From NCBI GenBank assembly GCA_021796315.1, contig JAJYOH010000422.1, positions 1 to 5,565 on the forward strand: a DNA stretch of 5,565 nt, written 5' to 3'. Position numbers and translations under genes: made by a program. Under the pieces are notes generated by a model that was not told the DNA's origin, made no database searches, and saw only the letters and a list, made by a program, of their open reading frames with translations. Positions 1 to 5,155 of the stretch are shown here, piece after piece; position 1 is the first letter of the stretch; every line of letters starts with the position of its first letter. The stretch comes from Chloroflexota bacterium (GTDB taxonomy: Bacteria > Chloroflexota > Anaerolineae > Anaerolineales > Villigracilaceae).

Positions 1-1134
1 TGGCACGGGCTGGGCATAATTGGTTTTGAACACCCAAACCTTTTTCACCCAATCCAGCTCGAAGGCTGGATTGATTTTTTTAAATGCGGGTATGAAGCGG
101 GCTAATAATTGTTCGTCGCTCATCGAGAAATATTCGTGTCCCAATTCCAGGTAATCGCCTGCATAAACGATATGGTCCCCGCCAAAATGCTCGGGAGAAA
201 CATAGTTCGTGTGTTCCACCAGCGCCAGCATCGCGAAGCCCGCCTCCTTCGGCAGATTGAACCAGTAATAACCCTGCTCCGAAAGCCGATGTTTGAGCGA
301 CATGGTCATTACCACCGCTCCCATGGATTTGAGTTCAAGCAAACCCTTGAGATAATCTTTGGGCAGATCGGGACATAACTTTGTCATCAAATTCGGGGAC
401 GTGGTGACCAGCACTTTGTCGAAAGACTCTTTCGCGCCCGCCTCAATTACGAGACCTTTATCCGGCTCCCGTTTGATTGACCTGACATTCACCCCCAGCC
501 GAATCTCGGCTCCCGATTCTCGAAGTTTCTCTGCAAACATATTTGCGAAATTCTGAAAGCCGCCTTCGAACGTGCCCAATCGCGTCGTACGGGCCTTGAT
601 GCGCGCCCACATCCAGGCCATGTTGACATCACGGTAATATGGCCCGAACTTCCCAATCAATAATGGCTTCCACATTTTCTCGTAAACGTTTTTGCCCGCC
701 CATTTCAACATCCACGAATCAGCCGTCACTTTTTCAAGCGCCTGCCAGTTGTTGGTTAAACGAAGAAAGAGTCCGACGAATCCGAAGCGGATTTTGTCGA
801 GACCAAATCCAAGTCCGGGGAAAAGAAGCGCTTTGAGAATTGAGTCGAATGGATAGAATTTGCCCTTGTCGTACATCACCGTCAATGGCCGTGGAAAAAT
901 AACCTTGTTGTCCCAGCCCAATTCGTGGATCAAGCCCAGCATGGATTTATCCGACTGGAACCAGTGATGATAGAACTTCTCGACCGACCAATCCCAATGC
1001 GGCTCCTTGAAACCCGAAGCCAGCCCGCCGACATATTCCGCTGATTCAAAAATGGTGACATCGTGCCCGGCTTTATGTAGATCGTACGCGGCGGCCATGC
1101 CGCCAAACCCCGCGCCGATGATTGCGATTTTCAT
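1..1134 (-). CDS. FAD-dependent oxidoreductase, amine-oxidase / protoporphyrinogen-oxidase fold (3' end missing)
   Basis: The frame is open from an ATG at 1134 to the window edge, giving 378 residues with no stop, so the C-terminus is missing. The N-terminus is a textbook Rossmann FAD site: MKIAIIGAGFGG has GxGxxG at residues 7-12 and the ribose-binding acidic residue is E30 in VTIFES. The second glycine pair, YVGGLASGF, follows at 34-42. This pattern is shared by amine oxidases, protoporphyrinogen oxidase, phytoene desaturases and UDP-galactopyranose mutase-like proteins. An aromatic, His-rich stretch (WDWSVEKFYHHWF, 47-59) follows. The usual C-terminal FAD-contact motif is not in view and would lie beyond the edge. 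AAGGA six bases before the ATG supports this start. The gene lies 93 nt downstream of a same-strand membrane protein gene, so co-transcription is possible. The flavin fold is secure. The substrate (membrane lipid, isoprenoid or sugar nucleotide) cannot be read from the sequence. Confidence 0.88.
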   Translation of the reverse strand, partial: MKIAIIGAGFGGMAAAYDLHKAGHDVTIFESAEYVGGLASGFKEPHWDWSVEKFYHHWFQSDKSMLGLIHELGWDNKVIFPRPLTVMYDKGKFYPFDSILKALLFPGLGFGLDKIRFGFVGLFLRLTNNWQALEKVTADSWMLKWAGKNVYEKMWKPLLIGKFGPYYRDVNMAWMWARIKARTTRLGTFEGGFQNFANMFAEKLRESGAEIRLGVNVRSIKREPDKGLVIEAGAKESFDKVLVTTSPNLMTKLCPDLPKDYLKGLLELKSMGAVVMTMSLKHRLSEQGYYWFNLPKEAGFAMLALVEHTNYVSPEHFGGDHIVYAGDYLELGHEYFSMSDEQLLARFIPAFKKINPAFELDWVKKVWVFKTNYAQPVP

Positions 1135-1140
1135 TGAGAA

Positions 1141-1145
1141 TCCTT
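1141..1145 (-). promoter_or_regulatory. Shine-Dalgarno of the FAD oxidoreductase gene
   Basis: The minus strand reads AAGGA, then six bases (TTCTCA), then the ATG at 1134-1132. This is a good ribosome binding site and decides the start. It lies inside the 9-mer AAAGGATTC, whose exact complement GAATCCTTT occurs about 45 nt upstream in the same transcript (plus coordinates 1191-1199). The site could therefore be masked by base pairing. Confidence 0.7.
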
Positions 1146-1148
1146 TTT

Positions 1149-1224
1149 ACCACGAAGACACAAAACGCACAAAGTTTTCTTTGTGATCACAAAGGATTCT
1201 TCGTGTTCTTTGTGCCTTTGTGGT
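1149..1224. repeat. 76-bp imperfect palindrome, probable dispersed intergenic repeat (MITE/REP-like)
   Basis: The two 38-bp arms (1149-1186 and 1187-1224) are inverted copies matching at 29 of 38 positions by hand count. The outer ends are ACCACGAAGACACAAA and ACCACAAAGGCACAAA when both are read inward. The centre, CTTTGTGATCACAAAG (1179-1194), is a perfect 16-bp palindrome. The element is built of short words such as CACAAAG and CACGAAG. From memory, repeats of this type recur between genes in many environmental bacteria and produce spurious His/Lys/Thr-rich ORFs. No transposase is encoded here, so any mobility would need to be supplied in trans. It fills nearly all of the 93-nt space between the two minus-strand genes. 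It does not resemble an intrinsic terminator, because the stem is AT-rich and no clear U-tract ends it. The palindrome is certain. The repeat-family assignment is recollection and inference. Confidence 0.75.
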
Positions 1225-1227
1225 GAA

Positions 1228-2271
1228 TCAACTTGTTTCTTCACGAAGTGAATCGCTCCACTTGATTCCCTCATGCGCCAGGAAGTATGCGCCCAGCAGC
1301 GTGATGGGAAGCCAAAGTGCAACATGCAAAGTAAGTGTGTATCCTGCTGCGGTGGCCTGGTTTACGCCGTAAGCTGTCAGCACGGCAATGCCCGGTGCGT
1401 CAAATGTGCCGATATACCCCGGCGCGGACGGTATCGTTGTGGCGAGATTCACGATGCCGTTCATCAGCATCAGCGCGAAGAACGAGACATTGAAATTGAA
1501 TGCGTGCATCACGAACCAGTATTTACCGGTCTCAAGAAGCCAGATGATGACCGATGTGAAAAAGACCATCAACACATTGGTGGGCGAACGCAAAGAAGCG
1601 AGACCTTCCAAAAACTTGTGCATGATTCCCAATATGTTTTCGCGCAGTCGTTCAGGCAGGAGACGAACAATTAACCATTCCCCAATTTTTGCCGCCGAAT
1701 GTGGAAACATGGCTGCCAGCAAAAAGATTCCCAACGCGCCGAGAAAGACACCTGTGCCGATCACTGTCACCTGCTGAATGTTGCCGACAAAGCCCGAAGC
1801 GCCCGTCAGTTTGGTGAGTTCCGGCAAATTGATGAACACAAAAGACAGCATCACCACGCCATCGAAGATGCGCTCGACAATGATGGTTGCCAGCGAAGCA
1901 GAAACGGACACGCCTTCCCTGCGCTTCAAGATCACAGCTCGCAAGACTTCGCCCGCGCGCGCCGGGTAGATATTATTTCCCATATAGCCGATGGCCGTGA
2001 TGGGAAACATGGTGTTGGTTGGGATTTCCTTGACAGGTTTGAGCAGATAATGCCATCTCCAGGCCCGCGCCCACACAGCAATAAAATATACACCGATGCC
2101 AGGGATCAGCCACCAGTAGTTTGCCGATCTAACCGCGCTCCAAAACTGATCAAGACGCAGACCGCGCAGAGCAAGCCAGATGAAGACTACGCTAATGAGA
2201 ATGCCAAGCCAGAATTGCCATTTTTTCAAGGTGGTTTGTTTGTTGACCAAAGCGGTTTGTTTGTTGACCAT
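1228..2271 (-). CDS. UPF0104 / LPG-synthase transmembrane-domain family membrane protein
   Basis: This is a 347-residue polytopic membrane protein of the family related to the membrane half of MprF and to YbhN/AglD-like proteins (lysylphosphatidylglycerol synthase TM region). About seven or eight hydrophobic segments are visible, near residues 19-36, 51-69, 125-150, 165-188, 233-257, 262-280 and 306-332. Family signatures are present: GYMGNNIYPARAGEVLR at 95-111, the following ERIFDG at 133-138, and PSAPGYIGTFDAPG at 281-294. The length suits a stand-alone member; no cytosolic aminoacyl-transferase domain is attached, so it should not itself make lysyl-phosphatidylglycerol. Members are linked to lipid or glycolipid translocation and to envelope glycan synthesis; which applies here is unknown. 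The start at 2271 is the first ATG after a stop-free stretch, with TAAAAT seven bases upstream and no Shine-Dalgarno. The N-terminus carries a duplicated heptad, VNKQTAL-VNKQTTL. The gene is divergent from the redoxin gene and upstream of the FAD oxidoreductase. Confidence 0.9.
   Translation of the reverse strand: MVNKQTALVNKQTTLKKWQFWLGILISVVFIWLALRGLRLDQFWSAVRSANYWWLIPGIGVYFIAVWARAWRWHYLLKPVKEIPTNTMFPITAIGYMGNNIYPARAGEVLRAVILKRREGVSVSASLATIIVERIFDGVVMLSFVFINLPELTKLTGASGFVGNIQQVTVIGTGVFLGALGIFLLAAMFPHSAAKIGEWLIVRLLPERLRENILGIMHKFLEGLASLRSPTNVLMVFFTSVIIWLLETGKYWFVMHAFNFNVSFFALMLMNGIVNLATTIPSAPGYIGTFDAPGIAVLTAYGVNQATAAGYTLTLHVALWLPITLLGAYFLAHEGIKWSDSLREETS
2233..2270. repeat. 17-bp direct repeat, 21-bp period, inside the start of the membrane protein gene
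   Basis: GGTTTGTTTGTTGACCA occurs identically at 2233-2249 and 2254-2270. The period is 21 bp, which is seven codons and two helical turns. On the minus strand it encodes the consecutive heptads VNKQTAL and VNKQTTL at residues 2-15 of the membrane protein. It ends within 10 bp of both divergent promoter candidates. It may be a simple slippage duplication or a pair of same-face binding sites. Confidence 0.8.
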
Positions 2272-2278
2272 GGACGGG

Positions 2279-2284
2279 ATTTTA
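2279..2284 (-). promoter_or_regulatory. Putative -10 element (TAAAAT) for the membrane protein gene
   Basis: The minus strand reads TAAAAT, then seven bases (CCCGTCC), then the ATG at 2271-2269. That spacing would put transcription initiation at or next to the start codon, giving a leaderless mRNA. There is no Shine-Dalgarno between them. I see no convincing -35 hexamer at 16-18 bp. The call rests on the same layout recurring at other starts in this window. Confidence 0.45.
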
Positions 2285-2298
2285 TCATGGCATCACGA

Positions 2299-2304
2299 TA
2301 TAAT
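2299..2304 (+). promoter_or_regulatory. Putative -10 element (TATAAT) for the redoxin gene
   Basis: This is a perfect consensus TATAAT, followed by six bases (CTCGGT) and then GTG at 2311, in the redoxin frame. The spacing implies a leaderless transcript starting on the GTG. A TTGACC lies at 2264-2269, but 29 bp away is too far to serve as its -35. Confidence 0.5.
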
Positions 2305-2310
2305 CTCGGT

Positions 2311-2814
2311 GTGGAAATCAACCAGCCCGCTCCCGATTTTGAATTGTCTGATCTCGATGCAAAGAAACATCGTCTGAGCGATTATCACGGCAAGATCGTT
2401 ATCGTCAACTTCTGGTCGTGCGAGTGTCTGCATTCCGAACGCACCGACCGCGCCATCCTGGCAATGTTCGCGCAATGGCGCGATGATGTGGTCATGTTGT
2501 CCATCGCCGCGAATCGAAGCGAGTCAATCCAAAGCGTGGCGCAGGCTGCTAAAGCACGCCGCCTGCCCATCGTCCTGATCGACGCGCAGCAAGTCGTCAC
2601 AAGTTTGTTCGAGGCGCAAACCACGCCGCATATTTTCGTGATCGACCGCGACGGAATCCTGCGGTATCGCGGATCCGTTGATGACGTGACGTTTCGCCAG
2701 CGCACGCCCAGCCGCTTCTTTCTGGACGAGGCGGTGGAAGCCCTGCTGGAGGGGCATTCACCCGCGCTGACGGAGACTCCTGCCTTTGGCTGCACCATCG
2801 TCCGTGAAATTTGA
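2311..2814 (+). CDS. Redoxin / TlpA-AhpC-like thioredoxin-fold protein with a CxC site
   Basis: This 167-residue protein has a thioredoxin-like fold typical of redoxin/peroxiredoxin-related enzymes. The N-terminal QPAPDFELSDLD (5-16) is the usual entry to the fold, followed by GKIVIVNFW (27-35) as the first core strand. The active-site loop is WSCECLHSE (35-43), with cysteines 37 and 39. The normal CxxC is absent, so one cysteine may be peroxidatic and the other resolving. The likely cis-proline is P106 in TTPHIFVID. A third cysteine, C161, sits in the C-terminal GCTIV, which resembles a GCxI ending I recall from related redoxins. There is no signal peptide, so it is probably cytosolic. I chose GTG 2311 because TATAAT lies six bases before it and the family usually begins just ahead of this point. 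An in-frame ATG at 2287, with a weak GGGA upstream, would add eight residues. The longer open frame leftwards is antisense to the membrane gene. The partner and substrate are unknown. Confidence 0.85.
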   Translation: MEINQPAPDFELSDLDAKKHRLSDYHGKIVIVNFWSCECLHSERTDRAILAMFAQWRDDVVMLSIAANRSESIQSVAQAAKARRLPIVLIDAQQVVTSLFEAQTTPHIFVIDRDGILRYRGSVDDVTFRQRTPSRFFLDEAVEALLEGHSPALTETPAFGCTIVREI

Positions 2815-2820
2815 TAGAAT
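2815..2820 (+). promoter_or_regulatory. Putative -10 element (TAGAAT) for the cNMP/PH protein gene
   Basis: TAGAAT directly abuts the TGA stop of the redoxin gene (2812-2814). It is followed by six bases (AAAACC) and the ATG at 2827. There is no Shine-Dalgarno in this gap. The same hexamer-six-bases-start layout is seen at the redoxin gene. No clear -35 is visible within the redoxin coding region. Confidence 0.5.
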
Positions 2821-2826
2821 AAAACC

Positions 2827-4521
2827 ATGATTGCTATTCCTGCACGCGTTGCTTATCTTCGTCGAATCCACCTCTTCCGCGACTTAACGGATGAAAGTCT
2901 AACCTTTATTGCTGAACTATTGAAAGAGGATGTTTTGAATGGCGGACAGGAAATATTTGCAGAGGGTTCGGCGGCGGAGCGTTTCTACATTATTTACCAG
3001 GGTAAGGTGAGCCTGACGCAGATGCGCGGCAGGGAAAAAGTAGAGCTGGCTTCACTGGGGGGTGGGGATTATTTTGGGGAAGAGGCCCTCTTCGTCAACC
3101 ACAAGCGTACGGAGACCATCAAGGCGGCTGAAAAAACGGCTTTATTCTTCATCTCCCGCAAGGAATTTAACGATCTCATCAGGCGCTTTCCGAAACTAAA
3201 AACTGCCTTTGAAATTTCGATTGAGAGCCGCAGGCTGGCAAGAGCGCTTCGCTTTAATTGGTTGAGGAATGACGAGGTCGTATATTTCGTAGCCCGAAAA
3301 CACTATACCTTATTGATTGATGCCCTGGCGCTGCCTATGTTCTTGTGTCTGGCGGCCCTGGGTATTGCCGGATGGGGTATCTTGGTTCATTCGTGGATGG
3401 CGGGAGTCGGAGGCGCGCTTCTTTTTGTTGGCATGGTCGGCTGGACGATTTGGCGCGGAATTGATTGGGGTAACGATTATTATATTGTTACGAACCAGCG
3501 TGTGGTCTGGCTCGAGAAAGTGGTTGGGATTTATGACAGCCGGCAGGAAGCGCCGCTGAGCACGATACTTTCCGTGGGCGTCGAAACGGATTTTACGGGC
3601 CGTCTGCTCGATTATGGGGATGTGGTGGTGCGTACATTTGTCGGCAAGATTCCCTTCAAACATGTGGCTCATCCTTATCAGGCCTCCCACATGGTCGAGG
3701 AGCAATGGAGCCGCAGTAAACATGTCGCTTCGGCGGCGGAGAAGGAGGCGATCCGGAATGCGATTCGGAGAAAATTGGGACTTACGGTTCAAGTGGGTGA
3801 GAAAACCGAAAAACAGCCCGAGAAAGCTCCCGTCCCCATGCTTTACAAACCCGGTTGGGGCGCAATTATCGTGGCAAAGCTTTTCCAAAATTCCAAGATT
3901 TTCAAAGTCCGCTTCGAGAGCGGGGATACGGTCACATATCGCAAGCATATCTTTGTGCTGATCAGGAACATTTTTCTGCCTGCATTTGTTTGCCTGCTTT
4001 TCGTTATTGGTATGGGCATACGGGCTTTTATCTGGTTTAGAGGTGGAAGGGTGGGCGTGGATATCCTTTTCGTCAGCTTGTTCTTTGTCTTTGCCTATCC
4101 TCTCTGGAGGTTGATTTATCAGTATCTTGATTGGAGCAATGATATTTTTCAGGTAACCGACGATCAAATCATTGACATAGATAAAAAGCCGTTCGGCACG
4201 GAGGAACGCAAGGCTGCGCCGTTGGAACATATCCTGGCCACCGCGTCAGAGAGATTGGGCATCCTGGGCCACATCTTCAATTACGGAACGGTATACATTA
4301 CGGTCGGCGGCTCGCGGCTGTCGTTTGAAGATGTATATAATCCCACCGCGGTTCAACTGGATATTGATAATCGGCGGATTGCTCGTAAGGCCAAACAGGA
4401 AGAGGGCCGGATCACCGATGAACGCGAGCACATGGCCGAGTGGCTTGCGGCGTATCACGAAAATGCCGAGGAGTTCCAAGATGAATTGAACCATCCAAAG
4501 CCTGACACGAAAAGCGGGTAA
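2827..4521 (+). CDS. Membrane protein: cyclic-nucleotide-binding domain fused to two TM-bacterial PH modules
   Basis: This 564-residue protein has three visible parts. Residues about 15-135 form a CRP-type cyclic-nucleotide-binding domain: LFRDL at 16-20, YQGKV around G59, and the phosphate-binding cassette FGEEAL (83-88) with R94-T95. There is no helix-turn-helix after it. Residues about 157-290 are a module of two TM helices (about 162-182 and 192-209) followed by a bacterial PH (YdbS/YdbT-like) domain. After a charged linker (about 291-340), residues about 372-510 repeat that plan, with TM helices about 375-398 and 411-430. Matched landmarks in the two copies are RKHYTLLI/RKHIFVLI, DWGND (213-217)/DWSND (435-439), APL (243/465 at Pro), YG (263-264/486-487) and HP/NP (283/506). 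The tail after 511 is charged and probably helical. The probable role is a membrane-anchored protein sensing a cyclic nucleotide or similar ligand; what its output acts on is unknown. ATG 2827 lies 12 nt after the redoxin stop and is preceded by TAGAAT. Confidence 0.88.
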   Translation: MIAIPARVAYLRRIHLFRDLTDESLTFIAELLKEDVLNGGQEIFAEGSAAERFYIIYQGKVSLTQMRGREKVELASLGGGDYFGEEALFVNHKRTETIKAAEKTALFFISRKEFNDLIRRFPKLKTAFEISIESRRLARALRFNWLRNDEVVYFVARKHYTLLIDALALPMFLCLAALGIAGWGILVHSWMAGVGGALLFVGMVGWTIWRGIDWGNDYYIVTNQRVVWLEKVVGIYDSRQEAPLSTILSVGVETDFTGRLLDYGDVVVRTFVGKIPFKHVAHPYQASHMVEEQWSRSKHVASAAEKEAIRNAIRRKLGLTVQVGEKTEKQPEKAPVPMLYKPGWGAIIVAKLFQNSKIFKVRFESGDTVTYRKHIFVLIRNIFLPAFVCLLFVIGMGIRAFIWFRGGRVGVDILFVSLFFVFAYPLWRLIYQYLDWSNDIFQVTDDQIIDIDKKPFGTEERKAAPLEHILATASERLGILGHIFNYGTVYITVGGSRLSFEDVYNPTAVQLDIDNRRIARKAKQEEGRITDEREHMAEWLAAYHENAEEFQDELNHPKPDTKSG

Positions 4522-4524
4522 AAT
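4519..4524 (+). promoter_or_regulatory. Putative -10 element (TAAAAT) upstream of def
   Basis: TAAAAT begins with the TAA stop codon of the preceding gene (4519-4521). Initiation about seven bases downstream would give a leader of about 20 nt, just enough to contain the GAGG ribosome binding site at 4541-4544. No -35 is convincing. Confidence 0.4.
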
Positions 4525-4540
4525 CAGGCGAAAAACTTTT

Positions 4541-4544
4541 GAGG
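4541..4544 (+). promoter_or_regulatory. Shine-Dalgarno of def
   Basis: GAGG followed by six bases (TTATTC) and the ATG at 4551. This site selects ATG 4551 over the in-frame TTG at 4539, which would place the GAGG inside the coding sequence. Confidence 0.7.
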
Positions 4545-4550
4545 TTATTC

Positions 4551-5075
4551 ATGGCATTAAGAACAATCGTAACTTTACCCGACCCGGTCCTGCGCCGCAA
4601 AGCGCATCCGGTCTCCAAAATTGACGACAATTTACAGGTATTAATTGACGACATGATCGAAACAATGCGCGCTGCGCCCGGTGTTGGCCTGGCTGCACCG
4701 CAGATAGGCATCTCGGACCGCTTGATCGTCGTCGAATACGGCGAAGAGGAAGAGGACGAAAACGGCAAGATCATCGAACTCCCCAAAAAACTGTATGTAA
4801 TGATCAATCCAGAGATCGTCAAAGTCTCTGAAGAAAAAGAAACAGGCGTGGAAGGCTGTCTTTCCATTCCTGGTCTGGTTGGCGAAGTCGAGCGACACTC
4901 GGCAGTTCGGCTCAAAGCCCTCAACCGGCGCGGGCAGCCGACCAAGCTCAAGGCTGAAGGCTGGCTGGCGCGCATCTTTCAGCATGAGATCGATCACCTG
5001 GATGGCGTCGTCTATCCAGACCGCGCCACGAAAGTCTGGAAACCGTCCCCCGACGAAGAAGTTGAAGGAGCGTAG
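4551..5075 (+). CDS. def: Peptide deformylase
   Basis: This cytosolic metalloenzyme removes the formyl group from the N-terminal methionine of new proteins. The 174-residue product has all three family motifs: GVGLAAPQ at 44-51, EGCLS at 101-105 (metal ligand C103) and QHEIDHL at 144-150 (metal ligands H145 and H149, catalytic E146). The N-terminus LPDPVLRRKAHPV is also typical. Length is normal. An acidic segment, EYGEEEEDENGK (62-73), sits between the strand after motif 1 and the NPEI strand, in a loop that varies within the family. The start at ATG 4551 is fixed by GAGG six bases upstream. The gene lies 29 nt after the cNMP/PH protein gene and 80 nt before recF. The common neighbour fmt is not seen in this window. 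Confidence 0.97.
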   Translation: MALRTIVTLPDPVLRRKAHPVSKIDDNLQVLIDDMIETMRAAPGVGLAAPQIGISDRLIVVEYGEEEEDENGKIIELPKKLYVMINPEIVKVSEEKETGVEGCLSIPGLVGEVERHSAVRLKALNRRGQPTKLKAEGWLARIFQHEIDHLDGVVYPDRATKVWKPSPDEEVEGA

Positions 5076-5119
5076 CGCTACTTCTTTCTGCTGTCATCTG
5101 TCCTGAGAAGATACAAGAT

Positions 5120-5147
5120 AAAAGAAGAAAGAAGAAAGATGGCTTGA
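5120..5147 (+). other. Purine tract and two-codon ORF ahead of recF
   Basis: A 20-base all-purine run (5120-5139, repeats of GAAGAAA) runs into ATG GCT TGA at 5139-5147, a complete Met-Ala-stop reading frame. It ends eight bases before the recF ATG, in a different frame. The rest of the 80-nt def-recF gap shows no gene. It could be a minimal upstream ORF or chance. Confidence 0.25.
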
Positions 5148-5155
5148 TTATCGCC

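Noticed and set aside
1149..1224. CRISPR-like array or intrinsic terminator in the CACAAAG-rich gap
   Set aside because: There are no regularly spaced identical repeats with unique spacers. The structure is a single palindrome without a GC-rich stem or clear U-tract.
1131..1325. 64-codon minus-strand frame through the palindromic repeat
   Set aside because: Its His/Lys/Glu-rich peptide is just the translated repeat, and it overlaps the real 3' end of the membrane protein gene in another frame.
2264..2269. TTGACC as a -35 box for the redoxin promoter
   Set aside because: It lies 29 bp from TATAAT, far beyond the workable 15-19 bp, and it is part of the 21-bp repeat.
1699..2286. Long plus-strand open extension upstream of the redoxin domain
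   Set aside because: It is antisense to the membrane protein gene, has no recognisable domain, and the redoxin fold begins only after about 2311.
3310..4230. 306-codon minus-strand open frame opposite the cNMP/PH gene
   Set aside because: The plus strand there encodes a coherent duplicated membrane protein. The antisense product is low-complexity, His/Arg/Asn-rich and has no domain.
4412..4975. 187-codon minus-strand open frame opposite def
   Set aside because: It is a Ser/Arg-rich shadow of def, whose three catalytic motifs make the plus strand certain.
5056..5086. Terminator-like hairpin at the end of def (AAGAAGT...ACTTCTT with inner AGCG/CGCT)
   Set aside because: The stem is short and AT-rich with a six-base bulge, begins inside the coding sequence and lacks a clean U-tract.
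5081..5134. Inverted pair CTTCTTTCT / AGAAAGAAG between def and recF
   Set aside because: It is a low-complexity pyrimidine/purine match across a 36-nt loop, easily explained by chance given the purine tract.
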